DNA of 64,000 nt, from positions 6,635,501 to 6,699,500 of the forward strand of contig NZ_CP108088.1 in NCBI RefSeq assembly GCF_036192275.1. The letters run 5' to 3'. Below the pieces are notes generated by a model, which worked only from the letters and a program-made list of their open reading frames with translations, ran no database searches and was not told where the DNA came from. The first letter of the stretch is position 1, and each line of letters begins with the position of its first letter. This DNA comes from Streptomyces sp. NBC_00250 (GTDB taxonomy: Bacteria > Actinomycetota > Actinomycetes > Streptomycetales > Streptomycetaceae). Positions 37,808 through 47,091 of this stretch are shown in pieces. Position numbers and translations under genes: made by a program.

Positions 37808-39022
37808 GTGGCAGCACCGCAGAACTACCTCGCAGTCATCAAGGTCATCGGTGTCGGCGGCGGTGGTGTCAATGCCATCAACCGAATGATCGAGGTCGGT
37901 CTCAAGGGCGTCGAGTTCATCGCGATCAACACCGACGCGCAAGCGCTGTTGATGAGCGACGCCGACGTCAAGCTCGACGTCGGCCGTGAACTCACCCGCG
38001 GCCTCGGGGCCGGGGCGAACCCGGCCGTCGGTCGCAAGGCGGCAGAGGACCACCGTGAGGAGATCGAGGAGGTCCTCAAGGGGGCCGACATGGTCTTCGT
38101 CACCGCCGGAGAAGGCGGCGGCACCGGCACCGGCGGCGCACCCGTCGTCGCCAACATCGCGCGCTCGCTCGGCGCCCTGACGATCGGTGTGGTCACCCGG
38201 CCGTTCACCTTCGAGGGTCGCCGTCGGGCCAACCAGGCGGAGGACGGCATCGCCGAACTCCGCGAAGAGGTCGACACCCTCATCGTCATCCCCAACGACC
38301 GGCTCCTGTCGATCTCGGACCGCCAGGTCTCCGTGCTCGACGCCTTCAAGTCGGCCGACCAGGTGCTGCTGAGCGGTGTCCAGGGCATCACCGACCTCAT
38401 CACCACCCCGGGTCTGATCAACCTCGACTTCGCCGACGTCAAGTCGGTCATGTCCGAGGCCGGTTCGGCCCTGATGGGCATCGGCTCCGCCCGCGGCGAC
38501 GACCGCGCGGTGGCGGCGGCGGAGATGGCGATCTCCTCGCCGCTCCTGGAAGCCTCCATCGACGGCGCCCGCGGCGTGCTGCTCTCCATCTCCGGCGGCA
38601 GCGACCTCGGTCTCTTCGAGATCAACGAGGCCGCGCAGCTGGTGAGCGAGGCGGCCCACCCCGAGGCCAACATCATCTTCGGCGCCGTCATCGACGACGC
38701 CCTCGGCGACGAGGTCCGGGTCACCGTCATCGCGGCAGGCTTCGACGGCGGCCAGCCGCCGGCCCGCCGGGACAACATCATCGGATCGGTCTCCGCCAAG
38801 CGCGAGGAGCCGGCCCCGGCGCCCCGCCACGTCGAGACCTCCCGCCCGCTGGGCGGCCTCGGCACGGTCGCCCCGCGCGAGGAGCCGGTCCAGGTTCCGG
38901 TCGAGCCCGCCCCGGCGGTCAACGAGACCCCGCTGTCGTCCGCGCCTCCGGTGGTCCCGCCGGCCCGTCCGTACGCGGACAGCCAGGCCGAAGAGCTGGA
39001 CGTCCCGGACTTCCTGAAGTGA
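37808..39022 (+). CDS. ftsZ: Cell division GTPase FtsZ
   Basis: A 404-residue tubulin homologue that forms the Z-ring, and in Streptomyces the ladders of rings in sporulating hyphae. GTP-binding motifs: [14 protein letters not shown] (14-27), the tubulin signature GGGTGTG at 103-109, [18 protein letters not shown], and the T7 loop [12 protein letters not shown] Pro/Val/Glu-rich linker (about 325-390) ends in the conserved C-terminal peptide LDVPDFLK, which binds SepF. The start is GTG 37808 in GAGAGGCCTTCGACGTG. It has its own promoter region and is coupled to pgeF by a GTGA overlap. Confidence 0.98.
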   Translation: MAAPQNYLAVIKVIGVGGGGVNAINRMIEVGLKGVEFIAINTDAQALLMSDADVKLDVGRELTRGLGAGANPAVGRKAAEDHREEIEEVLKGADMVFVTAGEGGGTGTGGAPVVANIARSLGALTIGVVTRPFTFEGRRRANQAEDGIAELREEVDTLIVIPNDRLLSISDRQVSVLDAFKSADQVLLSGVQGITDLITTPGLINLDFADVKSVMSEAGSALMGIGSARGDDRAVAAAEMAISSPLLEASIDGARGVLLSISGGSDLGLFEINEAAQLVSEAAHPEANIIFGAVIDDALGDEVRVTVIAAGFDGGQPPARRDNIIGSVSAKREEPAPAPRHVETSRPLGGLGTVAPREEPVQVPVEPAPAVNETPLSSAPPVVPPARPYADSQAEELDVPDFLK

Positions 39023-39795
39023 TAGGACAGCGCTTCGACGCGAACGGCGCGCACTTCGCCTTCACCGACAGGTGGGGCGGGGTGAGCGCCGTTCCGTACG
39101 AGGAGCTCAACCTCGGCGGCGCGGTGGGGGACGACCCCCGAGCCGTACTGACCAACCGGGCGCTCGCCGCCGGCGCCCTCGGGCTCGACCCGGCGCGGGT
39201 GGTCTGGATGAACCAGGTCCACGGCGCGGACGTCGCCGAGGTCGACGGTCCGTGGGCCACCGACGCGATTCCGTCGGTGGACGCGCTCGTCACCTCCCGG
39301 CCGGGAGTCGGACTCGCGGTCCTCACCGCGGACTGCGTCCCGGTCCTCCTCGCGGATCCGGTCGCCGGGGTCGCGGCCGCCGCCCACGCGGGGCGTCCCG
39401 GGATGGTCGCCGGAGTCGTTCCCGCCGCCGTCGCGGCCATGATCGATCTCGGTGCCGACCCCGCCCGTATCGTCGCCCGCACCGGCCCCGCCGTCTGCGG
39501 GCGTTGCTACGAGGTTCCGGAAGCCATGCGTGCCGAGGTCGCGGAGACCGAACCCGCCGCCTGGGCCGAGACGAGCTGGGGCACCCCGGCCGTCGACGTG
39601 ACCGCGGGAGTCCTGGCCCAGCTCGAACGGCTCGGCGTCACCGACCGGCAGGCCAGTACGGTCTGCACCCGGGAATCCGGTGACCACTACTCGTACCGCC
39701 GCGATCGCACCACGGGTCGACTCGCGGGATATGTCTGGTTGGACGCTGTATCCACCCCGGGGGCGACCCCCGGACCCCCGGCAGGAAAGAACTGA
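39019..39795 (+). CDS. pgeF: Peptidoglycan editing factor PgeF (YlmD/YfiH, laccase domain)
   Basis: A 258-residue member of the multicopper-polyphenol-oxidase-like family. In E. coli the relative YfiH hydrolyses mis-made UDP-MurNAc-L-Ser, keeping L-Ala in peptidoglycan. Likely active-site residues are in [29 protein letters not shown] and [12 protein letters not shown]. The start GTG overlaps the ftsZ stop, so expression is tied to FtsZ. It is conserved next to ftsZ in Gram-positives. In Streptomyces its loss has little effect on division (from memory). Confidence 0.93.
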   Translation: MIGQRFDANGAHFAFTDRWGGVSAVPYEELNLGGAVGDDPRAVLTNRALAAGALGLDPARVVWMNQVHGADVAEVDGPWATDAIPSVDALVTSRPGVGLAVLTADCVPVLLADPVAGVAAAAHAGRPGMVAGVVPAAVAAMIDLGADPARIVARTGPAVCGRCYEVPEAMRAEVAETEPAAWAETSWGTPAVDVTAGVLAQLERLGVTDRQASTVCTRESGDHYSYRRDRTTGRLAGYVWLDAVSTPGATPGPPAGKN

Positions 39796-40514
39796 TGACG
39801 GACCGCACGTCGGAACTCGCCGAGAATCTGGCCCGGGTGGAGGCGCGCATCGACGCCGCCTGCGCCGCGGCCGGGCGCGCGCGGGAAGAGGTGACGCTCA
39901 TCGTGGTCACCAAGACCTACCCCGCGAGCGACGTGAGAATCCTCCACGGGCTCGGTGTTCGGAACGTCGCCGAGAACCGGGACCAGGACGCCGCACCCAA
40001 GGCGGCGGCCTGTGCCGACCTTGATCTGACCTGGCACTTCGTGGGTCAGTTGCAGACCAACAAGGTCAGATCTGTGGTGGGTTATGCCGATGTGGTGCAG
40101 TCTGTCGACCGCTTGAAGCTCGTTTCCTCTCTCTCCACGGCCGCGGAGAAGGAGGGCCGCGAGCTCGGCTGCCTCCTCCAGGTCGCGCTCGACGCCGAGT
40201 CCGGTGAGCGGGGCGACCGCGGCGGCGTCGCGCCGGACGGCATCGAGGAGTTGGCGGCCGCGGTGGACGCGGCCCCCGGGCTGAGGCTCGACGGACTCAT
40301 GACCGTCGCCCCGCTCTCCGGTCCGTTCGCGGGACGGCAACGCGCGGCTTTCGACCGGTTGATGGATTTTTCGACTGCCCTGCGCGCGACCCGTCCGGCT
40401 GCGAACATGGTGTCAGCAGGGATGAGTGCGGACCTCGAGGAGGCCGTCGCGGCCGGGGCGACACACGTACGCGTCGGTACGGCGGTACTCGGAGTCCGCC
40501 CGAAGCTCGGGTAA
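39795..40514 (+). CDS. ylmE: YggS/YlmE family PLP-binding protein
   Basis: A 239-residue single-domain alanine-racemase-fold protein that binds pyridoxal phosphate and helps PLP and amino-acid balance. It is not known to be an enzyme with a clear substrate. The PLP lysine is in LIVVTKTYPASDVR, followed by HFVGQLQTNKVRSVVGYADVVQSVDR, and the C-terminal SAGMSADLEEAVAAGATHVRVGTAVLG. The ATG overlaps the pgeF stop (ATGA). It lies in the ftsZ-divIVA segment, as in other Gram-positive bacteria. Confidence 0.95.
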   Translation: MTDRTSELAENLARVEARIDAACAAAGRAREEVTLIVVTKTYPASDVRILHGLGVRNVAENRDQDAAPKAAACADLDLTWHFVGQLQTNKVRSVVGYADVVQSVDRLKLVSSLSTAAEKEGRELGCLLQVALDAESGERGDRGGVAPDGIEELAAAVDAAPGLRLDGLMTVAPLSGPFAGRQRAAFDRLMDFSTALRATRPAANMVSAGMSADLEEAVAAGATHVRVGTAVLGVRPKLG

Positions 40515-40593
40515 CGTCGCGAAGCAAGTCGGACCACAGCAGAAAATATGGTCATTCCGCAGAACGGCGGGATGGCCCGTGGATCGCGGGCAC

Positions 40594-40622
40594 TTGGTGA
40601 CGCTGCGACATTTGGCCAGTAT
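40594..40622 (+). promoter_or_regulatory. Candidate sepF promoter
   Basis: TTGGTG and CAGTAT with a 17-bp spacer in the 140-bp gap before sepF. It is a moderate match, and would put the start about 25 bp before the sepF ATG. Confidence 0.35.
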
Positions 40623-40654
40623 GGCGATCCACCACAGAGCGGAGGACTCAGAGA

Positions 40655-41275
40655 ATGGCCGGCGCGATGCGCAAGATGGCGGTCTACCTCGGCCTCGTGG
40701 AGGACGATGGGTACGACGGCCGGGGCTTCGACCCCGACGACGACTTCGAACCCGAGCTGGAGCCGGAGCCCGAGCGCGACCGGCGCCACACCCCTCCGCG
40801 GCAGATCGAGCGTGAGGAACCGGTGCGAGTGGTGCAGCCTCCGGCCCCCCGTGAACCGATGCCCCATTCTGTCCCGGTACTCGCCGAAAGCGGACGTCCG
40901 GCCCGAATTGCCCCCGTGGCATCCATCACACCCGAACGCCCGAGCATGGAGAAGAACGCACCGGTGATCATGCCCAAGGTCGTGTCCGAGCGGGAGCCCT
41001 ACCGCATCACCACGCTGCACCCCCGGACCTACAACGAAGCCCGTACCATCGGGGAACACTTCCGTGAGGGCACCCCGGTGATCATGAATCTCACGGAGAT
41101 GGACGACACGGACGCGAAGCGACTTGTCGACTTTGCCGCCGGACTCGTCTTCGGGCTCCATGGCAGCATTGAGCGCGTGACGCAGAAGGTGTTCCTGTTG
41201 TCGCCTGCTAACGTCGATGTCACGGCGGAGGACAAGGCCCGGATCGCAGAGGGCGGATTCTTCAACCAGAGCTGA
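40655..41275 (+). CDS. sepF: FtsZ membrane anchor SepF
   Basis: A 206-residue Z-ring tether, standing in for the FtsA missing from actinobacteria. The N-terminal [14 protein letters not shown] is an amphipathic membrane-binding helix, followed by an acidic Asp/Glu/Pro linker (about 17-110). The SepF core (DUF552, about 115-200) has [42 protein letters not shown] and KVFLLSP. It is longer than the Bacillus protein because of the linker. ATG 40655 follows GCGGAGG. Confidence 0.96.
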   Translation: MAGAMRKMAVYLGLVEDDGYDGRGFDPDDDFEPELEPEPERDRRHTPPRQIEREEPVRVVQPPAPREPMPHSVPVLAESGRPARIAPVASITPERPSMEKNAPVIMPKVVSEREPYRITTLHPRTYNEARTIGEHFREGTPVIMNLTEMDDTDAKRLVDFAAGLVFGLHGSIERVTQKVFLLSPANVDVTAEDKARIAEGGFFNQS

Positions 41276-41356
41276 GAACACGAGAACCGGACGGACCGGT
41301 CGCGAAGCGGCCGGAACAAGTGAGAGCACGTAAGTCAGGGGAGAGGGAAACGCGGG

Positions 41357-41647
41357 ATGGGCGTCGCACTACAGGTGGTCTACATCGTGCTGATGTGCTT
41401 CCTCGTCCTCCTGATCGTCCGACTTGTCATGGACTACGTCTTCCAGTTCGCCCGTTCATGGCAACCCGGTAAGGCGATGGTGGTCGTCCTTGAGGCCACC
41501 TACACTGTCACCGATCCACCGCTCAAGCTTCTGCGGCGACTCATCCCGCCGCTGCGTCTCGGGGGCGTGGCACTCGACCTGTCCTTCTTCGTTCTGATGA
41601 TCATTGTCTACATCCTGATCTCCATCGTGAGCAGCTTCGCGAGGTGA
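41357..41647 (+). CDS. ylmG: YggT/YlmG family membrane protein
   Basis: A 96-residue protein with two membrane helices ([41 protein letters not shown]) joined by a basic loop with [16 protein letters not shown], the YggT signature. It lies between sepF and divIVA as in most Gram-positives. Its role in division or nucleoid/osmotic behaviour is poorly defined. ATG 41357 lies 13 bases after GGGGAGAGGG. Confidence 0.93.
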   Translation: MGVALQVVYIVLMCFLVLLIVRLVMDYVFQFARSWQPGKAMVVVLEATYTVTDPPLKLLRRLIPPLRLGGVALDLSFFVLMIIVYILISIVSSFAR

Positions 41648-41702
41648 ATGTGGACGATACGGTCTTGCCGACTGCCGACGACTACGTAGAGGTGAAGAAG
41701 AG

Positions 41703-42827
41703 ATGCCGCTGACCCCCGAGGACGTGCGGAACAAGCAGTTCACGACCGTCCGCCTCCGAGAAGGCTATGACGAGGACGAGGTCGATGCCTTCCTCGACGA
41801 GGTCGAGGCCGAGCTGACCCGCCTGCTCCGCGAGAACGAGGACCTGCGCGCCAAGCTGGCCGCCGCGACGCGTGCCGCCGCGCAGAACCAGCAGCAGCAG
41901 GGGATGCGCAAGCCCCCGGAGCAGCAGGATCGTCCCGTCGGTCCCGGCGCGCCCGTGCCCGCCGCCATATCCGGACCGCCGGTCCAGCAGCAGCCGCCGC
42001 AGATGGGCCCGCCGCAGCTTCCGTCCGGTGCCCCGCAGCTGCCCGCCGGCCCGATGCAGGGCGGCCCCATGCAGGGCGGCCCGATGCAGGGCGGCCCGAT
42101 GCAGGGCGGCCCGATGCAGGGTGGCCCGATGCAGGGCGGCCCGATGCAGGGCGGCCCCATGGGTCACCCGCAGCAGCAGATGCAGCAGCAGATGCCGCCG
42201 CAGATGCAGCAGCAGCCTGCCCAGGGTCCCGGTGGCGACAGTGCCGCGCGTGTCCTCTCGCTGGCCCAGCAGACCGCCGACCAGGCGATCGCCGAGGCCC
42301 GCTCCGAGGCCAACAAGATCGTCGGCGAGGCGCGCTCGCGTGCCGAGGGCCTGGAGCGGGACGCCCGCGCCAAGGCGGACGCTCTTGAGCGGGACGCGCA
42401 GGAGAAGCACCGCGTCGCGATGGGCTCCCTGGAGTCCGCCCGCGCCACGCTGGAGCGCAAGGTCGAGGACCTGCGCGGCTTCGAGCGCGAGTACCGCACG
42501 CGTCTGAAGTCGTACCTGGAGTCGCAGCTGCGTCAGCTGGAGACCCAGGCCGACGACTCGCTCGCCCCGCCGCGCACCCCGGCCACGGCCTCGCTGCCGC
42601 CGGCCCCGTCGATGGCCTCGGCCGGCGCCGGTGCGCCGTCCTACGGCGGCAACGGCGCGATGGGTGGTGCACCGTCCATGGGCGGCGCCCCCTCCTACGG
42701 CGGCCAGCAGCAGATGTCCCCGGCGATGACCCAGCCGATGGCTCCGGTCCGCCCGCAGGCACCGCAGCCGATGCAGCAGGCGCCGGCGCCGATGCGTGGC
42801 TTCCTGATCGACGAGGACGACAACTGA
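41703..42827 (+). CDS. divIVA: Polar growth protein DivIVA
   Basis: A 374-residue coiled-coil protein that marks hyphal tips and directs polar wall growth and branching; essential in S. coelicolor. The conserved N-terminal membrane-curvature domain is [38 protein letters not shown] (first coil to about residue 60). A Pro/Gln/Gly-rich spacer (about 60-180) includes seven GPMQG repeats. A second long coiled coil (about 180-285, [38 protein letters not shown]) and a Pro/Met/Gly-rich tail follow. ATG 41703 is preceded by GAAGAAGAG. Confidence 0.97.
   Translation: MPLTPEDVRNKQFTTVRLREGYDEDEVDAFLDEVEAELTRLLRENEDLRAKLAAATRAAAQNQQQQGMRKPPEQQDRPVGPGAPVPAAISGPPVQQQPPQMGPPQLPSGAPQLPAGPMQGGPMQGGPMQGGPMQGGPMQGGPMQGGPMQGGPMGHPQQQMQQQMPPQMQQQPAQGPGGDSAARVLSLAQQTADQAIAEARSEANKIVGEARSRAEGLERDARAKADALERDAQEKHRVAMGSLESARATLERKVEDLRGFEREYRTRLKSYLESQLRQLETQADDSLAPPRTPATASLPPAPSMASAGAGAPSYGGNGAMGGAPSMGGAPSYGGQQQMSPAMTQPMAPVRPQAPQPMQQAPAPMRGFLIDEDDN
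42048..42152 (+). repeat. 15-bp in-frame tandem repeat in divIVA
   Basis: Seven consecutive near-identical 15-bp units (GGCCCGATGCAGGGC) encode GPMQG seven times, followed by a partial unit GPMGH. Units differ only at a few synonymous positions, which points to recent expansion. Confidence 0.97.
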
Positions 42828-42870
42828 CGGCGCGAGGTCGCGCGATGAGCGCGTAGCCGTCGGCAGGCTG

Positions 42871-42909
42871 AAGGGCCGGGCCCCCGGATTTCCGGGGGCC
42901 CGGCCCTTT
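42871..42909 (+). terminator. divIVA terminator
   Basis: An 18-bp perfect stem, AAGGGCCGGGCCCCCGGA with TCCGGGGGCCCGGCCCTT, with a 2-base loop and a short T-run. It ends the long dcw transcription unit. Confidence 0.92.
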
Positions 42910-42994
42910 GCCGTGCCCGGAACGCCACCTACCGACGCCTGGGCATTACTCCTACGCCCTGCCCGCCCTCGCGGGCCGCGCCCGCCGCCACCTC

Positions 42995-43047
42995 GGTGTG
43001 GGCAATCGTCCCGCTGGGGCGGGACGGGTGGGCACACGGGACGGCGC
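42995..43047 (-). repeat. Palindromic intergenic repeat, copy A
   Basis: GGTGTGGGCAATCGTCCCG ... CGGGACGGGTGGGCACAC forms an imperfect hairpin. Its reverse complement aligns with copy B at 43150-43231, sharing GCGCCGTCC, TGCCCACCCGT and CCGCCCC. It lies in the 579-bp gene-free gap between divIVA and ileS. Confidence 0.75.
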
Positions 43048-43149
43048 GCTCTGGCGGCGCCTCCGCCCCTTGTGCCCTGGCCCGCACCCGCTTGTGCACC
43101 GCACCTGGGGTGCGGGTCCGGGCGCGGAAGCCTGGGCCCGGCAAGGTGC

Positions 43150-43231
43150 GCCGTCCGTTGTGCCCACCCGTTCCGCCCCTGGGGGTCCCCCCGGACGGAG
43201 TCTGGGGGAGGAACGAATGCCCACAACGGGA
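43150..43231 (+). repeat. Palindromic intergenic repeat, copy B with loop insertion
   Basis: Arms TTGTGCCCACCCGTTCC and GGAACGAATGCCCACAA match copy A. The loop is enlarged by a second inverted repeat, TGGGGGTCCCCCCGGAC ... GTCTGGGGGA, of a type seen often between Streptomyces genes. No coding potential is supported. Confidence 0.75.
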
Positions 43232-43237
43232 GAGGCG

Positions 43238-43280
43238 GGGGTGGGCTCCGGCCCAGCGGGACAGTCGCCCACGACGGGGC
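43238..43280 (+). repeat. Palindromic intergenic repeat, degenerate copy C
   Basis: GTGGGCTCCGGCCCAGCGGGACAG followed by TCGCCCACGAC retains the CCAGCGGGAC and GCCCAC blocks of copies A and B but has lost much of the palindrome. Confidence 0.5.
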
Positions 43281-43362
43281 GTGGCGGCAGGTGCGGGTGG
43301 GTTCCGCCCCTGCGGGGCGCTGGCGTGAGCCCGGCGCGAGGTGGGGGCGGTGGGGGATGGCG

Positions 43363-43396
43363 AAGGGCCCGGCACCGTGTCGGTGCCGGGCCCTTT
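43363..43396 (-). terminator. ileS terminator
   Basis: AAGGGCCCGGCACCG-TGT-CGGTGCCGGGCCCTT is a 15-bp perfect stem with a 3- to 4-base loop, 11 bp past the ileS stop. Confidence 0.92.
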
Positions 43397-43406
43397 TGTC
43401 TGCTGG

Positions 43407-46400
43407 TCAGGCCTTGCGGAGGCGGAACGTCAGGTTCAGGGACTCGTCCGTGAACGGGGTCCCGTACGTGTCGTCCGCCTCGCCCTGGGCGTGGTCCGTC
43501 GCCAGGACCTCGTCCGCGATCAGGGCCGCGTGGGCCGTCAGGGCCTCCACCGTCTCCGGGGAGTCCGCCTGCCAGCGGAGGGCGATGCGGTCCGCCACGT
43601 CCAGGCCGCTGTTCTTGCGGGCCTCCTGGATCAGGCGGATCGCGTCACGGGCCAGGCCCGCCTTGCGGAGCTCCGGGGTGATCTCCAGGTCCAGGGCGAC
43701 CGTCGCGCCCGCGTCCGAGGCGACCGACCAGCCTTCCCGGGGGGTCTCCGTGATGATGACCTCCTCGGGGGTGACGGTGATGTCCTCGCCGTTCACCGAG
43801 AGGGTCGCCTCGCCGGACCGGAGCGCCAGGGACAGCGCCGCCGCGTCCGCCGCCGCGACCGCCTTCGCCACGTCCTGGACGCCCTTGCCGAAGCGCTTGC
43901 CCAGGGAGCGGAAGTTGGCCTTCGCGGTGGTGTCGACGAGGGAGCCGCCGACCTCCGACAGGGACGCCAGGGAGGAGACGTTCAGCTCCTCCGTGATCTG
44001 GGCCTGGAGCTCCGGGGAGAGGGCCGCGAAGCCCGTCGCCGCCACCAGGGCCCGGGAGAGCGGCTGGCGGGTCTTCACGCCCGACTCCGCGCGCGTCGCC
44101 CGGCCCAGCTCCACCAGGCGCCGGACCAGCAGCATCTGCTCCGAGAGCGTCTTGTCGATCGCCGTCGTGTCCGCCTCCGGCCACGTCGTCAGGTGGACCG
44201 ACTCCGGGGCGTCCGGCGTCACCGGGACCACCAGGTCCTGCCAGACCCGCTCCGTGATGAAGGGGGTCAGCGGGGCCATCAGGCGCGTGATCGTCTCGAC
44301 CACGTCGTGGAGGGTGCGCAGGGCCGCCTTGTCGCCCTGCCAGAAGCGGCGGCGCGAGCGGCGTACGTACCAGTTCGACAGGTCGTCGACGAACGACGAG
44401 AGCCGCTTGCCGGCCCGCTGCGTGTCGTACGACTCCATCGCCTCGGTGACGTCGGCCACCAGCGTGTGCAGCTCGGAGAGGAGCCACTTGTCGAGGACCG
44501 GGCGGTCGGCCGGGGCCGGGTCCGCCGCGCTCGGCGCCCAGCCCGAGGTACGGGCGTACAGCGCCTGGAAGGCCACCGTGTTCCAGTACGTCAGGAGGGT
44601 CTTGCGGACGACCTCCTGGATCGTGCCGTGGCCCACCCGGCGTGCCGCCCACGGCGAGCCGCCGGCCGCCATGAACCAGCGGACCGCGTCGGCGCCGTGC
44701 TGGTCCATCAGCGGGATCGGCTGGAGGGTGTTCCCCAGGTGCTTGGACATCTTGCGGCCGTCCTCGGCGAGGATGTGGCCCAGGCAGACCACGTTCTCGT
44801 AGGACGACTTGTCGAAGACCAGCGTGCCGACGGCCATGAGGGTGTAGAACCAGCCGCGCGTCTGGTCGATGGCCTCGGAGATGAACTGCGCCGGGTAGCG
44901 GGACTCGAAGAGTTCCTTGTTCTCGTACGGGTAGCCGTACTGCGCGAACGGCATCGAGCCCGAGTCGTACCAGGCGTCGATGACCTCCGGGACGCGGGTG
45001 GCCTCCAGGGAGCAGCCCTCGGCGGTGCACTCGAACGTCACCGCGTCGATGTACGGGCGGTGCGGGTCGAGCTCCGACTGGTCCGTGCCCGTCAGCTCGG
45101 TCAGCTCGGCGCGCGAGCCCACGCACGTCAGGTGGCCCTCCTCGCAGCGCCAGATCGGCAGCGGGGTGCCCCAGTAGCGGTTCCGGGAGAGCGCCCAGTC
45201 GACGTTGTTGGTGAGCCAGTCGCCGAAGCGGCCGTGCTTGACCGACTCCGGGAACCAGTTCGTCCGCTCGTTCTCCGCCAGCATGCGGTCCTTGACCGCC
45301 GTCGTGCGGATGTACCAGGACGGCTGCGCGTAGTACAGCAGCGCCGTGTGGCAGCGCCAGCAGTGCGGGTAGCTGTGCTCGTACGCGATGTGCCGGAAGA
45401 GCAGCCCGCGGGCGTCCAGGTCGGCGGTGAGCGCCTCGTCGGCCTTCTTGAAGAAGACGCCGCCGACCAGCGGCACGTCCTCCTCGAAGGTGCCGTCGGG
45501 GCGGACCGGGTTCACGACCGGCAGGCCGTACGCCTTGCAGACCTTGAGGTCGTCCTCACCGAAGGCGGGGGACTGGTGGACCAGACCCGTACCGTCCTCG
45601 GTCGTCACGTACTCGGCGTTGACGACGTAGTGCGCCGGCTCGGGGAACTCCACCAGTTCGAAGGGGCGCTGGTAGGTCCAGCGCTCCATCTCCGCGCCCG
45701 TGAAGGACTCGCCCGTGGTGACCCAGCCCTCGCCGAGCGCCTTCTCGACCAGCGGCTGGGCGACGACGACCCGCTCGTCGCCGTCGGTGGCGACGACGTA
45801 GGTGACCTCGGGGTGGGCGGCGACCGCCGTGTTGGACACCAGGGTCCACGGGGTGGTCGTCCAGACCAGGAGCGCGGCCTTGCCGGCCAGCGGGCCGGAG
45901 GTCAGCGGGAAGCGGACGTACACCGAGGGGTCGACGACCGTCTCGTAGCCCTGCGCCAGCTCGTGGTCGGAGAGGCCGGTGCCGCAGCGGGGGCACCAGG
46001 GGGCGACGCGGTGGTCCTGGACCAGCAGGTCCTTGTCGAAGATCTGCTTCAGGGACCACCAGACCGACTCGATGTACGAGGGGTCCATCGTCCGGTACGC
46101 GTCGTCCAGGTCGACCCAGTAGCCCATGCGGGTCGTCAGGTCGGCGAACGCGTCGGTGTGCCGGGTCACGGACTCGCGGCACTTGTCGTTGAACGCGGCG
46201 ATGCCGTATTCCTCGATGTCCTTCTTGCCGGAGAAGCCGAGCTCCTTCTCGACGGCGAGCTCGACCGGCAGGCCGTGGCAGTCCCAGCCGGCCTTGCGGG
46301 CCACGTGGTAGCCGCGCATGGTCCGGAAGCGGGGGAAGACGTCCTTGAAGACGCGGGCCTCGATGTGGTGCGCGCCCGGCATGCCGTTGGCGGTCGGCGG

Positions 46401-46550
46401 GCCCTCGTAGAACACCCACTCGGGGCGTCCCTCGGACTGTTCGAGGGTCTTGGCGAAGACCTTGTTCTCGTGCCAGAAATCGAGCACGGCGTGCTCCATC
46501 GCGGGCAGGTCTACCTGGGCGGGCACCTGGCGGTACTGCGGCGGTGTCAT
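43407..46550 (-). CDS. ileS: Isoleucyl-tRNA synthetase
   Basis: A 1047-residue class I aminoacyl-tRNA synthetase with editing domain. The HIGH-type motif is ANGMPGAHHIEARVF; GWDCHGLPVE follows; the editing (CP1) domain starts near residue 195 (PLTSGPLAGKAALLVWTTTPWTLVSN), KMSKS is GRKMSKHLGN (near 600), and the C-terminus is long. HIGH variant and length suggest the IleRS2-like group, which often resists mupirocin; that is an inference. I chose ATG 46550 (MTPPQYRQVPAQV) after GGAGGAA; 29 codons upstream are open but lie in the T-box leader. Confidence 0.97.
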   Translation of the reverse strand: MTPPQYRQVPAQVDLPAMEHAVLDFWHENKVFAKTLEQSEGRPEWVFYEGPPTANGMPGAHHIEARVFKDVFPRFRTMRGYHVARKAGWDCHGLPVELAVEKELGFSGKKDIEEYGIAAFNDKCRESVTRHTDAFADLTTRMGYWVDLDDAYRTMDPSYIESVWWSLKQIFDKDLLVQDHRVAPWCPRCGTGLSDHELAQGYETVVDPSVYVRFPLTSGPLAGKAALLVWTTTPWTLVSNTAVAAHPEVTYVVATDGDERVVVAQPLVEKALGEGWVTTGESFTGAEMERWTYQRPFELVEFPEPAHYVVNAEYVTTEDGTGLVHQSPAFGEDDLKVCKAYGLPVVNPVRPDGTFEEDVPLVGGVFFKKADEALTADLDARGLLFRHIAYEHSYPHCWRCHTALLYYAQPSWYIRTTAVKDRMLAENERTNWFPESVKHGRFGDWLTNNVDWALSRNRYWGTPLPIWRCEEGHLTCVGSRAELTELTGTDQSELDPHRPYIDAVTFECTAEGCSLEATRVPEVIDAWYDSGSMPFAQYGYPYENKELFESRYPAQFISEAIDQTRGWFYTLMAVGTLVFDKSSYENVVCLGHILAEDGRKMSKHLGNTLQPIPLMDQHGADAVRWFMAAGGSPWAARRVGHGTIQEVVRKTLLTYWNTVAFQALYARTSGWAPSAADPAPADRPVLDKWLLSELHTLVADVTEAMESYDTQRAGKRLSSFVDDLSNWYVRRSRRRFWQGDKAALRTLHDVVETITRLMAPLTPFITERVWQDLVVPVTPDAPESVHLTTWPEADTTAIDKTLSEQMLLVRRLVELGRATRAESGVKTRQPLSRALVAATGFAALSPELQAQITEELNVSSLASLSEVGGSLVDTTAKANFRSLGKRFGKGVQDVAKAVAAADAAALSLALRSGEATLSVNGEDITVTPEEVIITETPREGWSVASDAGATVALDLEITPELRKAGLARDAIRLIQEARKNSGLDVADRIALRWQADSPETVEALTAHAALIADEVLATDHAQGEADDTYGTPFTDESLNLTFRLRKA

Positions 46551-46565
46551 CGAGTTCCTCCGGCG

Positions 46566-46816
46566 GACTGTCGTCGTTCCGTCGGAGGGACGAGAGCGCT
46601 GCTCCCGCGGTACCACCCTCCTTGGCCCCGGGCACACATGCCCTGAGCCCCCTCATTGGGGTCGCGACGCCGGGTCTAGTCGCCGCAGTGTCCTGCGGCT
46701 TTCTTCCGACGGCTCCGGGGTGATGCTTCACATCGGGCTCGCCCCCGGGCTCTCACCGTCCCCGGGTCGCTCATGGCTGCGTACGACGCTACTCGTCCCC
46801 ATCCAAGCCTTTCGCT
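46566..46816 (-). ncRNA. T-box riboswitch of ileS
   Basis: The minus-strand leader contains the T-box core AGGGTGGTACCGCGG (46605-46619), where the bulge pairs with the uncharged tRNA acceptor end, followed by a stem that reaches toward the ribosome site GGAGGAA. Stem I contains GAGTAGCG and AGCGACC-type loops and GCATCACC with ATC (46722-46724), a likely isoleucine specifier. There is no T-run, and the ribosome site follows directly, so control of translation initiation is likely, as in other actinobacterial ileS leaders. Confidence 0.92.
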
Positions 46817-46822
46817 AGGCCC

Positions 46823-46828
46823 AGTGTA
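46823..46828 (-). promoter_or_regulatory. Candidate -10 of the ileS T-box transcript
   Basis: TACACT on the minus strand, about 7 bases before the predicted 5' end of the T-box leader. A convincing -35 is not seen. Confidence 0.5.
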
Positions 46829-47091
46829 CGGGGCCCGGGGCGGGGTGGCAGACCGGTTTTCCCGTGACCCGAATGGCCATACGGGGCGGTCCGGACTTGG
46901 TGTGCGGCCATGTGGGGGAGGGGCGGGAGCGATTACCCGGCGGGGAGCTGGGCACAACGGAGGCAGGCCTGCCCCGAGGGGTGCGGGGGCGGGTGGGAAC
47001 GGCGGCGTGCCCCGTTGCCGCGGGCCTTGGGCCGATTTATCGTCCCAGCACGATTCGCGAGCAAGATCACAAAATGTGAAGGGGCCGCGAC
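46829..47091. other. Gap between the ileS promoter and the zinc-finger gene
   Basis: This 263-bp divergent spacer is GC-rich, with a more AT-rich stretch (GATTTATCG, AAGATCACAAAATG) just before the gene at 47092, whose ribosome site is GAAGGGG. No gene and no clear operator is supported here. Confidence 0.4.

Noticed and set aside
42960..43330. CRISPR-like or coding content in the divIVA-ileS gap
   Set aside because: The repeats are few, palindromic, inverted to each other and not regularly spaced; the open frames across them are GC-driven and share no homology I recognise.
43407..46646. 1101-codon plus-strand frame opposite ileS
   Set aside because: Antisense shadow of a highly conserved synthetase gene.
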